DNA from: Sphingopyxis sp. L1A2A
GTDB lineage: Bacteria; Pseudomonadota; Alphaproteobacteria; Sphingomonadales; Sphingomonadaceae
Assembly (NCBI RefSeq): GCF_005502465.1
Contig: NZ_SCOT01000006.1
Coordinates: forward strand, 62,001 to 126,000
Direction of reading: 5' to 3'
Length of the DNA: 64,000 nucleotides
The notes under the pieces: model-generated
What the model saw: the letters and a program-made list of their open reading frames with translations, nothing else
Told to the model about the DNA's origin: nothing
The model's database searches: none
Translations under genes and position numbers: made by a program
Shown here: positions 37,814 to 47,614 of the stretch, in pieces
Position numbering within the stretch: the first letter of the stretch is position 1
How the letters are laid out: every line of letters starts with the position of its first letter

Positions 37814-38434
37814 ATGTTCCGACGCGCGGAGTTCCGCCTCGCCATCCTCCTCCTCGCCTTTTTTGCGGCGACAGGCCTGCCCCATGGCCCCGCGCAGGCG
37901 CAGTTCCGCGGCGGCTATGCCTTTTTGCAGGCGGTCGACGCCCGCGACGGGACCAAAGCAACCGACGCGCTCAAGGATGATGCGACGCTGATCAACACGC
38001 GGCATCCCGAATCGGGCGAAACCGCGCTCGCCATCGTTGCCAAGCGCCGCGACGCCACGTGGCTGCGCTTTCTGATCGCCAAAGATGCCGACCCGTCGAT
38101 TGCCGACCGGCAAGGCATGACCCCCCTGATGCACGCCGCACTGCTTAACTTCACCGACGGCGCGACCGAATTGCTCGACGCCAAGGCGCCGGTGGACCAG
38201 ACCAACCGCCGCGGCGAAACCGCGCTGATCCTGGCGGTGCAGACCAAGAATGTTGCGATGGTCCGCCTGCTCGTCCGGCGCGGCGCCAATCCCGACAAAG
38301 CCGACCATTCCACCGGCATGACGGCGCGCGATTATGCCAAGCGCGACGACCGGACCGGACAGATCGTCACGCTCCTCGACGCCAAGGCCGATGGACCGGG
38401 ACGCGAACTAGGGCCGAGCTTTGGCCCCAATTGA
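37814..38434 (+). CDS. Ankyrin repeat protein, exported
   Basis: The 206-residue protein has a signal peptide (LAILLLAFFAATGLPHGPAQA) and about four ankyrin repeats. Recognisable repeats are GETALAIVAKRRDATWLRFL, GMTPLMHAALLNFTDGATEL and GETALILAVQTKNVAMVRLL. It probably binds a protein partner in the periplasm. ATG 37814 places the signal peptide at the N-terminus. It is divergent from the SCO gene, with 86 bp between starts. Confidence 0.9.
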   Translation: MFRRAEFRLAILLLAFFAATGLPHGPAQAQFRGGYAFLQAVDARDGTKATDALKDDATLINTRHPESGETALAIVAKRRDATWLRFLIAKDADPSIADRQGMTPLMHAALLNFTDGATELLDAKAPVDQTNRRGETALILAVQTKNVAMVRLLVRRGANPDKADHSTGMTARDYAKRDDRTGQIVTLLDAKADGPGRELGPSFGPN

Positions 38435-38441
38435 TCGGCGC

Positions 38442-38470
38442 AATGTGATATCTTGATTGACAATCACATT
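38442..38470. promoter_or_regulatory. Nested palindromic operator candidate upstream of ribBX
   Basis: AATGTGAT at 38442-38449 and ATCACATT at 38463-38470 form a perfect 8-bp inverted repeat with a 13-bp spacer. Inside it, TGATTGACAATCA at 38454-38466 is a perfect palindrome with one central base. It also contains TTGACA (38457-38462), a perfect -35 hexamer. No clear -10 follows at 17 bp. A bound protein would cover any promoter here. Confidence 0.6.
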
Positions 38471-38491
38471 ACAGTGTGAGACACGTTGGTC

Positions 38492-39766
38492 ATGTCTACA
38501 CAATTGATCGAGCGCATTCGCGCCATCGTCGATGACGGCAGCATGTCGCGGTCGGGCCTCGCCCGTGCCGCGGGCCTGCACGCCAACAGCCTGCGCGATC
38601 TCGACTCGCCCGGCTGGAACCCCACCGCCGAAACCTTGCGCAAGCTGGAAAACTGGCTCGCGCACGGCAGCGACCTGTCGCCGATGGCAACCCCGGAAGA
38701 GATTATCGCCGAGGCGCGCAACGGCCGGATGTTCATCCTGGTCGACGACGAGGACCGCGAGAATGAGGGTGATCTGGTCATCCCGGCGCAGATGGCGACC
38801 CCCGATGCGGTCAATTTCATGGCGACCCACGGCCGCGGACTGATCTGCCTGACGCTGACCAAGGCGCGCGTCGATCTGCTCGGGCTCGAGTTGATGAGCC
38901 GTGCGAACGGCACCCGCCACGAAACCGCCTTCACCACGTCGATCGAGGCGCGCGAGGGCGTCACCACCGGCATTTCGGCCGCCGACCGCGCGCGCACCGT
39001 GTCGGTCGCGATCGACGGCGCCAAAGGCCGCGACGACATCGTCACCCCCGGCCATGTCTTTCCGTTGATCGCGCGCGACGGCGGGGTGCTGGTGCGCGCC
39101 GGACATACCGAGGCGTCGGTCGACATCGCGCGGCTCGCCGGGCTCAACCCCTCGGGAGTGATCTGCGAGATCATGAACGACGACGGGTCGATGGCGCGGC
39201 TCGACGACCTGATTCCCTTTGCCCGGCGCCACGGGCTGAAGATCGGGACGATCGCCGACCTGATCGCATACCGCCACCGCAACGACCGGCTGGTCGAATG
39301 CGTCGCCGACGATCCGTTCGAATCGGATTATGGCGGCGACTGGCGGCTGAAATCCTATCGCAACAAAATCGATGGCAGTGTCAATCTGGTGCTGCAAAAG
39401 GGCGCGGTCGATCCGGAGGGCGTGACGCTGGTGCGCATGCATCCGGTATCGCTCTTCGACGACATCATGGGCCGCCCGGGCCCGAAAAAGCGCCGCCTCC
39501 AGCGCTCGATGGACGCGATCGGCGAAGCCGGTGGGGGCGTGATCGTGATGCTGATGCGTCCGCTGCCCGGATCGGCCGAAGCCGAAGCGGCACCCCCGCC
39601 CGAAGGCGGCATGGACCTTCGGACTTACGGTATCGGTGCACAGATCCTCGCCGACCTTGGCGTCCATGCGATGGAACTGCTCACCCCCACCCACAGTAAT
39701 ATCGTCGGCCTCGAAGGCTATGGCCTGTCGGTCGTCGGCGAACGCCCCATTCCCGGAGAAGCATAA
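38492..39766 (+). CDS. ribB: RibBX-type DHBP synthase with N-terminal HTH-like segment
   Basis: The 424-residue protein has three parts. Residues 1-60 look like a helix-turn-helix ([20 protein letters not shown] at 19-38, then [12 protein letters not shown]). About residues 70-275 are 3,4-dihydroxy-2-butanone-4-phosphate synthase, with [40 protein letters not shown] and [10 protein letters not shown]; it makes the four-carbon unit of riboflavin from ribulose 5-phosphate. The rest resembles GTP cyclohydrolase II, but the zinc motif is replaced by [13 protein letters not shown] with no Cys, so that activity is probably lost; this is the known RibBX layout. The stop overlaps the ribH start. Autoregulation through the upstream palindrome is inference. 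Confidence 0.93.
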   Translation: MSTQLIERIRAIVDDGSMSRSGLARAAGLHANSLRDLDSPGWNPTAETLRKLENWLAHGSDLSPMATPEEIIAEARNGRMFILVDDEDRENEGDLVIPAQMATPDAVNFMATHGRGLICLTLTKARVDLLGLELMSRANGTRHETAFTTSIEAREGVTTGISAADRARTVSVAIDGAKGRDDIVTPGHVFPLIARDGGVLVRAGHTEASVDIARLAGLNPSGVICEIMNDDGSMARLDDLIPFARRHGLKIGTIADLIAYRHRNDRLVECVADDPFESDYGGDWRLKSYRNKIDGSVNLVLQKGAVDPEGVTLVRMHPVSLFDDIMGRPGPKKRRLQRSMDAIGEAGGGVIVMLMRPLPGSAEAEAAPPPEGGMDLRTYGIGAQILADLGVHAMELLTPTHSNIVGLEGYGLSVVGERPIPGEA

Positions 39767-40191
39767 TGGCCCACGTGCTGATCGTCGAAGCCCGCTTTTA
39801 CAGCCAGCTCAACGACATGCTGCTCGACGGCGTGCGCAGCGCGCTCGAGGCTGAGGGGCACAGCCATGAGACGGTGACGGTCCCCGGCGCGCTCGAAGTG
39901 CCCGCGGCGATCTCGCTCGCCGCCGATACCGGCCGTTACGACGCCTACGTCGCGCTCGGCGTCGTTATTCGCGGCGAAACCTATCATTTCGAGGTCGTGT
40001 CGAACGAAAGCGCGCGCGGCATCATGGCGCTGACGCTCGATGGCCTGGCGATCGGCAACGGCATCCTGACCGTCGAGAATGACGAACAGGCGCTTGCGCG
40101 CGCCGACAAGACGCGCAAGGATAAGGGCGGCGAAGCGGCGAAGGCCGCGCTCGCCATGCTGGCCCTTAAGGAACAATTCGGCATTGGTTGA
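39766..40191 (+). CDS. ribH: 6,7-dimethyl-8-ribityllumazine synthase
   Basis: The 141-residue enzyme condenses the RibB product with 5-amino-6-ribitylaminouracil to give lumazine. Typical blocks are [31 protein letters not shown] and [15 protein letters not shown], with the catalytic His in TYHFE. Length matches short-form lumazine synthases. Its ATG overlaps the ribB stop (TAATG). Riboflavin synthase and RibD lie at 46989-48595 on the other strand. Confidence 0.96.
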   Translation: MAHVLIVEARFYSQLNDMLLDGVRSALEAEGHSHETVTVPGALEVPAAISLAADTGRYDAYVALGVVIRGETYHFEVVSNESARGIMALTLDGLAIGNGILTVENDEQALARADKTRKDKGGEAAKAALAMLALKEQFGIG

Positions 40192-40828
40192 TCGCCCGCC
40201 CCCCAGCCGTTTTTCCGTCGTCGAGCGCGGCGGGCGGCTGGTGGTGATCGACAAGGAAACCGGCCAGACGCCGCTGAGCGCCGCCGAGCGCATGGAAATT
40301 CACGATCGCCTGCTGGGCGTCGAGCCGGTCCGGCCCGAGCGGCCCAGCAATGCGCCTGACCTGTCCGCCGCGGCGCGCGCCGAATCGGGACTGAGCGCCC
40401 GCCCGGCGCCGAACCAGCCGCAATCGGCAACCCCCACCAAGCCGCGTATGGTCGCCGCAACGGCCGAGCAGGGCAAGCGGCCCTGGTCGCCAGCGCCGGG
40501 CGACCGGCCGGCGCTGAAGGCGAACACCCCCGCGCGCATCCCGAGCCGCCCCGCCCCGCAAAGCGGCGCCCGCAAGACGATCGTCACCGGTAAATGGTGG
40601 GATGCGAAAGGTCCGCGCACGATCGAACTCGGTCCAAAGGGGCAACAGACGCTGAGCGGCGGTTTTGTGACGCTGTTCGTCGTCATGGTGATCGCGGCGA
40701 TTGTCGCGCTGATCATTCAGCCCGTACTGCTTTTCGTCGGCGGCTTCCTGCTGTTCCGCTTTGGCAGCAATATCCTCGGCCCGCTGGGCGCCGGGATCGT
40801 CGACAAGGCGTTGGCCGAGCAGGGTTAG
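40184..40828 (+). CDS. Membrane-anchored Pro/Ala-rich protein of unknown function
   Basis: The 214-residue product has a soluble part with [20 protein letters not shown] and a long Pro/Ala-rich linker. The C-terminal hydrophobic region ([20 protein letters not shown], then [13 protein letters not shown]) could form one or two membrane helices. I do not recognise the family. The TTG start at 40184 overlaps ribH by 8 bp, with AAGGA about 10 bp upstream. Its place behind ribB-ribH may be chance. Confidence 0.6.
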   Translation: MVDRPPPSRFSVVERGGRLVVIDKETGQTPLSAAERMEIHDRLLGVEPVRPERPSNAPDLSAAARAESGLSARPAPNQPQSATPTKPRMVAATAEQGKRPWSPAPGDRPALKANTPARIPSRPAPQSGARKTIVTGKWWDAKGPRTIELGPKGQQTLSGGFVTLFVVMVIAAIVALIIQPVLLFVGGFLLFRFGSNILGPLGAGIVDKALAEQG

Positions 40829-40832
40829 CCAA

Positions 40833-40969
40833 AATCCTCCCTGTCGCGTAGCGATGGGGCGGTGGCAGCCCGGAGGGCCGACGGAGGGGCTATCGCGCGA
40901 CGTCGCTGCCCCTCCACCATTCGCTTCGCGAGCGGTCCCCCTCCCCATGGCTGCGCCACAGGGAGGATT
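40833..40969. repeat. Intergenic palindromic element, AATCCTCCCTGTCGC family, copy 2
   Basis: Left arm 40833-40859 and right arm 40940-40969 are imperfect inverted repeats (several mismatches, CGCTACGCGAC against GGCTGCGCCAC). The outer bases and the GGAGGGGC/CCCCTCC core match copy 1 at 6349-6485. It lies between convergent genes. Confidence 0.9.
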
Positions 40970-40978
40970 GATCGAGCC

Positions 40979-42064
40979 TTAGGCGTCCACCAGCGCCGGA
41001 TAGTCGGTGTAGCCCTCGGCACCCGCCGAATACCAGGTCTGCGGATTGTCGGCCGACCATGGAGCGCCGCTCTGGATGCGTTCGACCAGATCGGGATTGC
41101 CGATATAGGGGCGGCCAAAGGCGATCGCATCGGCAAGACCGTCGGCAAGTGCTGCCTCCGCCTTGGCGACGTCATAGTCGCTGTTGAGGATCAGCGGACC
41201 TTTGAACGCCTTGCGGATCGCGGGCGATTGTTTGGGGACGTCGGTGTTGCCGAAGGTGCCGTCGGGGCCGGGTTCGCGCAGTTCGAGAAAACCGATGCCG
41301 AGCGTATCGAGCGCCGCAGCCGCAGCGGTGAACAAGGGTTCCGGATTGCTGTCATCGACGCCCTGCGAATTGCCATTGGGCGACAGCCGCACCGAGACGC
41401 GGTCGGCGCCCCAGACGCCGATCAGCGCTGCGGTCACTTCGCGCAGCAGCCGGATGCGGTTTTCGACCGACCCGCCATAATCGTCATCGCGCAAATTGCT
41501 GTTGTCGCGCAGGAACTGGTCGATCAGATAGCCGTTGGCGCCGTGCAGCTGCACCCCGTCGAATCCGGCCTTTTTGGCATTTTCTGCCGCCTTGACATAA
41601 TCATTGATCAGTCGCGGAATCTCGGCCAGCTCCAGCGGGCGCGCGACTTCAAGGTCACGGCGGCCGACCGGCGTATGCGCCCGGCCCTCGCCTTGCGTCG
41701 CCGAGGCCGAGACCGGCGGCTTACCATCATTGAACACCGAATGGACGAGGCGGCCCATGTGCCACAGCTGCGCGACGATGCGCCCGCCGGCGGCATGGAC
41801 GGCATCGGTCACCGGCTTCCAGCCTTCGACCTGCGCGTCGGTCCACAGACCCGGGGCCGACGGCCAGCCAAGGCCTTCCTGCGAAATGCCCGTCGCTTCC
41901 GAAATGATCAGGCCTGACGAGGCGCGCTGGCGATAATATTCGACCGCGAGTTCGGTCGGGACAAATCCCGGCCCGGCGCGGCCGCGGGTCAGCGGCGCCA
42001 TGATGATGCGATTCGGCGCCTGAATGGCGCCCAGCTTGATCGGGTCGAAAAACGATACGGCCAT
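40979..42064 (-). CDS. Old yellow enzyme family alkene reductase
   Basis: The 361-residue flavoprotein belongs to the OYE/NemA family of NADPH-dependent ene-reductases. Key blocks are IIMAPLTRGRA near residue 20, QLWHMGRLVHSVF, FDGVQLHGANGYLIDQFLRD and YGGSVENRIRLLREV. It reduces activated C=C bonds, nitroesters or quinones; the physiological substrate is unknown. A GGAGGA stretch precedes the ATG at 42064 on this strand. It is a single gene divergent from the transporter at 42178. Confidence 0.94.
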   Translation of the reverse strand: MAVSFFDPIKLGAIQAPNRIIMAPLTRGRAGPGFVPTELAVEYYRQRASSGLIISEATGISQEGLGWPSAPGLWTDAQVEGWKPVTDAVHAAGGRIVAQLWHMGRLVHSVFNDGKPPVSASATQGEGRAHTPVGRRDLEVARPLELAEIPRLINDYVKAAENAKKAGFDGVQLHGANGYLIDQFLRDNSNLRDDDYGGSVENRIRLLREVTAALIGVWGADRVSVRLSPNGNSQGVDDSNPEPLFTAAAAALDTLGIGFLELREPGPDGTFGNTDVPKQSPAIRKAFKGPLILNSDYDVAKAEAALADGLADAIAFGRPYIGNPDLVERIQSGAPWSADNPQTWYSAGAEGYTDYPALVDA

Positions 42065-42177
42065 AAATCCTCCACGTTCCAAATTCCGCGCGACGACCGT
42101 TCGGGGCGCCGCTATGGCCCGCAAAGCTATGGATGCCGCGGTGCCTGCACAATGGTCAGTATCAAAAGAAAATCTAA

Positions 42178-43089
42178 ATGACAGCCAAGATCGAAAGCCT
42201 CGACGAGAAAGCCGGTGCGACGCCGACCGCGGGGCGCTGGGCTTTTCTGGCGCTGCTCGCGGGCAATATTTCGCTGTCGATCGGCGCGCTGCTCGTCCGC
42301 CTCGCCGACACCGGGCCAACCGCCTCGGCCTTCTGGCGCATGGCAATCGCGCTGCCCGTCCTGCTCGCGCTGGCCTGGCGCGAGAGCGGCGGGCGGTTGC
42401 CGCCGCGCAATGCCATCGTCGTTGCCAGCGCGGCGGGCGTTTTCTTCGCGCTCGATCTGGTCGCATGGCATATCGGCATTCTCCAGACCAAGGTCGCCAA
42501 CGCGACGCTGTTCGGCAATTGCGCCAGCCTGCTCTTGGTGATCTGGGGCATTTTCCTCGCGCGCCGCTGGCCGCGCGGGTGGCAGGCGCTGGCGATCCTG
42601 CTCGCCTTTGCCGGGTCGGCGCTGCTCATGGGGCAAAGTTACGAACTGTCGCCCGCCTACCTCGTCGGCGACCTGCTCAGCCTGCTCGCGGGGGTGCTCT
42701 ACACCGGCTATGTCCTGCTGATGCTGCGGGTGCGCGGGGCGCTCGAGCCGTGGACCGCGCTGGCGATATCGTCGATCGTCTGCGTTCCGATCCTGCTCGG
42801 CACCGCGCTGGCGCTGGGCGAGGCAATCATGCCGCAGAACTGGACCCCGCTGATCCTGCTTGCGCTGACCAGCCAGATTATCGGTCAGGGGCTGATGACC
42901 TGGTCGCTACCGCGCTTCTCGCCGCTCGTCATCGGGCTGACCTTGCTCGTTCAGCCCGCGGTCGCCGCGCTCGCCGGATGGCTGGCGTTCGGCGAGCTGC
43001 TTGGCCCGATCGATATTTTTGGCGGCATGCTGGTCGGCGCGGCGCTCGTGCTGATCCGGTTGCCGAGCCGCCGCGCAGCGCCTATCTGA
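42178..43089 (+). CDS. DMT superfamily transporter (EamA)
   Basis: The 303-residue protein has about ten hydrophobic segments and two EamA repeats. The first begins near WAFLALLAGNISLSIGALLV, and the second near LVGDLLSLLAGVLYTGYVLL. Members export amino acids, metabolites or nucleotides; the cargo cannot be inferred. The stop is 5 bp before the COQ9 start, so the two genes probably share a transcript. Confidence 0.9.
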   Translation: MTAKIESLDEKAGATPTAGRWAFLALLAGNISLSIGALLVRLADTGPTASAFWRMAIALPVLLALAWRESGGRLPPRNAIVVASAAGVFFALDLVAWHIGILQTKVANATLFGNCASLLLVIWGIFLARRWPRGWQALAILLAFAGSALLMGQSYELSPAYLVGDLLSLLAGVLYTGYVLLMLRVRGALEPWTALAISSIVCVPILLGTALALGEAIMPQNWTPLILLALTSQIIGQGLMTWSLPRFSPLVIGLTLLVQPAVAALAGWLAFGELLGPIDIFGGMLVGAALVLIRLPSRRAAPI

Positions 43090-43094
43090 AGTCT

Positions 43095-43760
43095 ATGGCC
43101 TCGATCCTCCCTGCCGATCCGACCCTCGACGAAATCCGCGCCGCGCTCGCGCCGCTGATCGCCGCGTCCGCGGCGTTCGACGGTTTCGGCGCCGCCGCGC
43201 TCGCCGACGCCGCGCGCCGCGCCGCGGTCGATCCCGATGTCGCCCGTCTCGCCTTTCCCGGCGGCGGGCGCGACATGGTCGATGCATGGTTCGCCGACAT
43301 CGACGATCGCATGGCAGCAAATTGGCCCGCCGAGAAACTGGTAACGCTCAAGATTCGCGAGCGGATCACCACCCTCGTCGAAACGCGCATCGACCTGCTC
43401 GCGCCCGACCGCGAATCGCTGCGCCGCGCCCTCGCACTGCTGGCGCTACCCACCAATGTGCCGTTCGCGGCCAAGCTCGGCTGGCGCAGCGCCGACATCA
43501 TGTGGCGGCTCGCGGGCGACACCGCGACCGATTATAATCACTACAGCAAACGCGCGATTCTCGGCGCCGTCTATGCCTCGACGATGGCGGTGTTTCTGAA
43601 CGACGAGAGCGACGGTTTTGCCGACACGCGCGCCTTCCTGGCGCGCCGGATCGATCAGGTCATGCGCTTCGAAAGCTGGAAATATCGCCGCGCCTCGCGC
43701 ACCATCGAACGCCCCAGCCTCGCCCGCTTCGTCGGGCGGCTGCGCTATCCGGGGCGTTGA
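43095..43760 (+). CDS. COQ9 family ubiquinone biosynthesis protein
   Basis: This 221-residue helical protein resembles the lipid-binding COQ9 family. Typical segments are the C-terminal LGWRSADIMWRLAGDTATDYNHYSKRAIL (split here as WRSADIMWRLAGD and TATDYNHYSKR), then LNDESDGFADTRAFLARR. In eukaryotes COQ9 presents lipid intermediates to the hydroxylase COQ7. In alphaproteobacteria it accompanies ubiquinone synthesis. The ATG at 43095 gives the usual length. Confidence 0.92.
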   Translation: MASILPADPTLDEIRAALAPLIAASAAFDGFGAAALADAARRAAVDPDVARLAFPGGGRDMVDAWFADIDDRMAANWPAEKLVTLKIRERITTLVETRIDLLAPDRESLRRALALLALPTNVPFAAKLGWRSADIMWRLAGDTATDYNHYSKRAILGAVYASTMAVFLNDESDGFADTRAFLARRIDQVMRFESWKYRRASRTIERPSLARFVGRLRYPGR

Positions 43761-43797
43761 CTGCGACGCATAAGGGACTGGCGCCGCCCGTCTGTTA

Positions 43798-43814
43798 TTG
43801 ATAATCGCTAGCAA
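43798..43814. promoter_or_regulatory. Possible Fur/iron-response site before feoA
   Basis: TTGATAATCGCTAGCAA ends at the base before the feoA ATG. The outer TTG/CAA and inner TA/TA positions are symmetric, and GATAAT resembles part of a Fur box. The match is imperfect. There is no ribosome-binding site between it and the ATG. Confidence 0.3.
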
Positions 43815-44066
43815 ATGAACCCAAAGCTCGATTCCGCCAAGCTCGGCATTGCTGTCCGCATTTCCCGCATCGATTGGGACCATATGTCGCATGACGAGGG
43901 GCGGCGGTTGCGCGAATTCGGATTGATGGAAGGGATTGAAGTCACCCCACTCCACCGCGGCAGCCTGTTTTCGCGCGATCCGTTGGCGCTGGCGATCGGG
44001 CGGATGCAGGTGATCATTCGCGCGCGGCAGGCGGCGATGATCGAAGTGGCGCCGACCGCGCCATGA
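43815..44066 (+). CDS. feoA: Ferrous iron transport protein A
   Basis: The 83-residue SH3-like protein regulates or supports FeoB. SRIDWDHM is followed by RRLREFGLMEGIEVTPLHRG, the typical FeoA block. The ATG abuts an AT-rich possible regulatory site and lacks a Shine-Dalgarno, so translation may be leaderless. The stop overlaps feoB by 4 bp. Confidence 0.93.
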   Translation: MNPKLDSAKLGIAVRISRIDWDHMSHDEGRRLREFGLMEGIEVTPLHRGSLFSRDPLALAIGRMQVIIRARQAAMIEVAPTAP

Positions 44067-45934
44067 CCGCTGCCATTCCGACGATCGCGCTGGTCGGCAA
44101 TCCCAATGCCGGCAAATCGAGCCTGTTCAATGCGCTGACCGGCGCGCGGCAAAAGATCGCCAATTATCCGGGGGTCACCGTCGAACGCAAGGCGGGGCAC
44201 GCCAGCTTTGCCGACGGGCGGCCGCTGTCGCTGGTCGATCTGCCCGGCAGTTACAGCCTGACCCCCGCCAGTCCCGACGAGGCGGTGACGCGCGACGTCG
44301 TGCTGGGCCAGCAGGCGGGCGAACGGCGCCCCGATGCGCTGGTCGTCGTCGTCGATGCCGCCAATCTCGACAATCATCTGTGCTTCGCGCTCGAACTGAT
44401 CGCGCTCGGGCTGCCGACGGTGGTCGCGCTCAACATGCTCGACCTCGCGACACGCGACGGGCTGACGCTTGACCCCGCGATCCTGTCGCGCGAACTCGGC
44501 GTGCCGGTGGTGCCGACGGTTGCGGTGCGCAAGCGCGGGCTGACCGACCTGCTCGCGGCGGTCGATGGCGCGATCCTGTCGCATCAGACGCAGGCGACCG
44601 CGCAGCCCGCACCGCCGCCGTCCGACGTCGCGCTGCACCAGCGCGCCAAGGCGATCGCCCGCGCCGCAACGCTGTCCGAAACCCCGGTGCGGCGCTGGAC
44701 CGCACAAGTGGATGCGGTTGTGCTGCATCCCGCCCTCGGCTTCCTGATCCTGCTCGCGCTGATGTTCGTGATGTTCCAGGGGGTCTATGCCTGGTCCGAA
44801 GCACCGATCGGCTGGATCGAGGGCGGCATCGCGGCGCTGCAGGAGGCGGTGACCGCGGCGCTGCCCGACGGTTTCCTGCGCGGGTTGATTATCGAGGGCG
44901 TCCTCGGCGGGGTCGGGTCGGTGATCGTCTTCCTGCCGCAGATCCTGATCCTGTTCCTCTTCATCCTGTTGCTCGAGGCGACGGGCTACATGACCCGCGC
45001 CGCGTTCCTGATGGACGGCATCATGGCCAAGGTCGGATTGTCGGGGCGCGGCTTCATCCCGCTGCTGTCCAGCTTTGCCTGCGCGGTCCCCGGGATCATG
45101 GCGACGCGCGCAATCCCCGATGCGAAGGACCGGCTGACGACGATCCTGATCGCGCCGCTGATGACCTGTTCGGCGCGGCTGCCTGTTTACACGCTGATCA
45201 TCGGCGCCTTCATTCCGAATAGCAATGTCGGCGGCTCGCCCGTCGGGCTGCAAGGGCTGGTGCTGTTCGGCCTCTACCTGTCGGGCATCGTCGGCGCGCT
45301 CGTCGTCGCGCTGGTGCTACGCCGCACCGTCGCCAAGGGCAATGCCGCGGGCTTCATGATGGAAATGCCGCGTTATCAATGGCCGCGGCTGCGCGATGTC
45401 GGCATCGCGCTGTGGCAGCGTGCGTGGATCTTTCTGCGCCGCGCCGGGACGATCATTTTTGTCACCACGATCGCGCTGTGGCTGTTGCTGAGTTATCCCA
45501 AGGTGCCGACGGACAGCACAGAAAGCCAGGTCGATTACAGCGTCGCCGGGCGCATCGCGAGCGGCCTCGAGGTTGTCGTCGCGCCGATCGGCTTCAACCA
45601 TGACATCGCGCTCGCACTGATCCCCGCCATGGCGGCGCGCGAGGTTGCGGTGTCGGCGCTCGCCACCGCCAATGCGATCGAAGCGGGTGATGACGAAGAA
45701 GCGATGGCGCAATCGTTGAGCGAGCGTTTGCAGGGCCGCTGGAGCATCGCCACCGCGCTCGCGTTCCTCGCCTGGTTCGTGTTCGCGCCGCAGTGCATTT
45801 CGACGATCGCGATCACCCGGCGCGAGACCAATGGGTGGAAATGGCCGCTGTTCATGGTTGGCTATTTGTTCGCGCTCGCCTATGCCGCAGCAGGTATCAC
45901 TTACTGGACAGCGGTCGCTTTCGGGCTCGGCTGA
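44063..45934 (+). CDS. feoB: Ferrous iron transporter B
   Basis: The 623-residue inner membrane Fe(II) transporter has an N-terminal GTPase: G1 GNPNAGKS at residues 12-19, G3 DLPGSYSL and G4 NMLD. The membrane part has the gate-like segments [19 protein letters not shown] and [18 protein letters not shown]. It is shorter than E. coli FeoB (773 residues), because there is little loop material and a short tail, as is common in sphingomonads. It is coupled to feoA by a 4-bp overlap. Confidence 0.97.
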   Translation: MTAAIPTIALVGNPNAGKSSLFNALTGARQKIANYPGVTVERKAGHASFADGRPLSLVDLPGSYSLTPASPDEAVTRDVVLGQQAGERRPDALVVVVDAANLDNHLCFALELIALGLPTVVALNMLDLATRDGLTLDPAILSRELGVPVVPTVAVRKRGLTDLLAAVDGAILSHQTQATAQPAPPPSDVALHQRAKAIARAATLSETPVRRWTAQVDAVVLHPALGFLILLALMFVMFQGVYAWSEAPIGWIEGGIAALQEAVTAALPDGFLRGLIIEGVLGGVGSVIVFLPQILILFLFILLLEATGYMTRAAFLMDGIMAKVGLSGRGFIPLLSSFACAVPGIMATRAIPDAKDRLTTILIAPLMTCSARLPVYTLIIGAFIPNSNVGGSPVGLQGLVLFGLYLSGIVGALVVALVLRRTVAKGNAAGFMMEMPRYQWPRLRDVGIALWQRAWIFLRRAGTIIFVTTIALWLLLSYPKVPTDSTESQVDYSVAGRIASGLEVVVAPIGFNHDIALALIPAMAAREVAVSALATANAIEAGDDEEAMAQSLSERLQGRWSIATALAFLAWFVFAPQCISTIAITRRETNGWKWPLFMVGYLFALAYAAAGITYWTAVAFGLG

Positions 45935-45965
45935 TCCTTCCAACATTCAAGCGGAGCGGAGCGGC

Positions 45966-46508
45966 ATGGCTGGCAGCGTCAACAAGGTAATTTTGATCGG
46001 CAACCTCGGCGCCGATCCCGAAATCAAATCGTTCCAGAACGGCGGCAAGATCGCCAATATCCGCATCGCAACGTCGGAAAACTGGAAAGACCGGATGACC
46101 GGCGAGCGCAAGGAGCGCACCGAATGGCATAATGTCGTGATCAACGGCGAAGGGCTGGTCGGGGTCGTCGAACGCTTCCTGAAAAAGGGCTCGAAAGTCT
46201 ATATCGAAGGCTCGCTGCGCACCCGCAAATGGCAAGACCGCGACGGCAACGACAAATATACCACCGAAGTGGTGATCGCCGGGATCGGCGGCGCGCTGAC
46301 CATGCTTGATGGCGCCCCCGGTGGCGGTGGCGGTGGATCGCGCGGCGGTGGCGGCGACGACAACTGGGGCAATGGCGGCGGATCGAGCGGCGGCTCGGGC
46401 GGCGGCTGGAACCAGGGCGGCGGCTCGGGCGGATCGTCGGGCGGCGGCGGTTCCGGCGGCGGTCGTCCGCCCTTCGACGACGATCTGGACGACGACGTCC
46501 CGTTCTGA
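45966..46508 (+). CDS. ssb: Single-stranded DNA-binding protein
   Basis: The 180-residue SSB has an OB-fold (about residues 3-110: [39 protein letters not shown]). A flexible linker very rich in Gly, with some Ser and Asn, follows, and then the acidic tip DDDVPF, which recruits repair and replication proteins. ATG 45966 follows GGAG. The mmcB repair gene lies 10 bp downstream. Confidence 0.97.
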   Translation: MAGSVNKVILIGNLGADPEIKSFQNGGKIANIRIATSENWKDRMTGERKERTEWHNVVINGEGLVGVVERFLKKGSKVYIEGSLRTRKWQDRDGNDKYTTEVVIAGIGGALTMLDGAPGGGGGGSRGGGGDDNWGNGGGSSGGSGGGWNQGGGSGGSSGGGGSGGGRPPFDDDLDDDVPF

Positions 46509-46518
46509 GTTCTGACGA

Positions 46519-46992
46519 ATGATAGCAAGCGACCTGACCACCGCCGCGGACGTCGCGCGCGGCGTGTGTCGGCTGTTTGCGCAGGCAGGGCTGGTCGCAA
46601 TCCCCGAAGTGCCGCTGCCCAACGGGCGGCGCACCGACCTGACCGCGATCGATGCCAAGGGCCAGATCACCATCGTCGAGATCAAGGTCAGCCGCGCCGA
46701 CCTGCACGGCGACGGCAAATGGCCCGACTATTGCGATTGGTGCGACCGCTTTTACTGGGCGCTGGCATCGGGGCTTGACCCCGCAATCCTTGACACCCCC
46801 GACTATCGTCCCGAGACATCGGGGCTGATCATCGCCGACCGCTATGGCGCGGCGGTGGTGCGCGAGGCGGCGAGCTGCAACTTGGCCCCGGCCCGGCGCA
46901 AGGCCGAGCTGCTACGGATCGGTCGGCTCGCGATGCGGCGATCGATGGTGACAGCCGACCCGGAACTGGGGCTGGGCTGGATGGAAGGCTAG
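46519..46992 (+). CDS. mmcB: MmcB family DNA repair protein
   Basis: The 157-residue protein matches MmcB, named for mitomycin C sensitivity in Caulobacter. It has a restriction-nuclease-like core: GRRTDLTAID, then IVEIKVSRAD, which carries the E-x-K motif, and GKWPDYCDWCDRFYWAL. It probably cuts or binds DNA at cross-links. The stop overlaps the convergent ribE stop. Confidence 0.92.
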   Translation: MIASDLTTAADVARGVCRLFAQAGLVAIPEVPLPNGRRTDLTAIDAKGQITIVEIKVSRADLHGDGKWPDYCDWCDRFYWALASGLDPAILDTPDYRPETSGLIIADRYGAAVVREAASCNLAPARRKAELLRIGRLAMRRSMVTADPELGLGWMEG

Positions 46993-47606
46993 GCGCCGCG
47001 CGCCTGCATCCGCGCCAGATAGCGCGCGAGGATGTCGATCTCGAGATTGACCGAGCGCCCCGCCGCGGCTTCGTCGAGCGTCGTCATTTCCTGGGTGTGC
47101 GGGATGATATTGAGCGTGAAATGCCCTTCGCCCTCGGGCTGGTCGGTCACGTCGTTGACCGTCAGCGACACGCCATCGACGGTGATCGAGCCCTTGGGCG
47201 CAATATGCGGCGCGAGCGACGCGGGGGCCGCGACGGTAACCGTGACGCTGTCACCGACGGGCACGACCGACACGATGCGCCCGATGTCATCGACATGCCC
47301 GGTCACAATATGCCCGCCCAACTCGTCGCCGACTTTGAGCGCGCGTTCGAGGTTGAGGCGGCGGCCCGCGTCCCACATTCCGGGTGCGGTGCGCGCGAGC
47401 GTTTCGGCGCTGGCATCGATTGCAAACCAGTCGCCGTCGCCGTCGCGCCCCTTGTCGACCACGGTCAGGCACGCCCCCGAACAGGCGATCGACGCGCCAA
47501 GGTCGATGGTGCCGGTGTCGTAGCGGGTAGCGATGACCAGCCGCGTGTCGCCGCGATCTTCGCGCGAACGAACGGTGCCGATGTCGGTGATAATGCCGGT
47601 GAACAT
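46989..47606 (-). CDS. ribE: Riboflavin synthase (alpha subunit)
   Basis: The 205-residue enzyme dismutates two lumazine molecules to riboflavin. The start MFTGIITDIGTV is diagnostic, and the two lumazine-binding repeats carry SGACLTVVD and DGVSLTVNDV. ATG 47606 lies 9 bp downstream of the ribD stop. The final enzyme is thus separated from ribB/ribH by about 7 kb and is on the other strand. Confidence 0.96.
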   Translation of the reverse strand: MFTGIITDIGTVRSREDRGDTRLVIATRYDTGTIDLGASIACSGACLTVVDKGRDGDGDWFAIDASAETLARTAPGMWDAGRRLNLERALKVGDELGGHIVTGHVDDIGRIVSVVPVGDSVTVTVAAPASLAPHIAPKGSITVDGVSLTVNDVTDQPEGEGHFTLNIIPHTQEMTTLDEAAAGRSVNLEIDILARYLARMQARGA

Positions 47607-47614
47607 GGGAGCGC

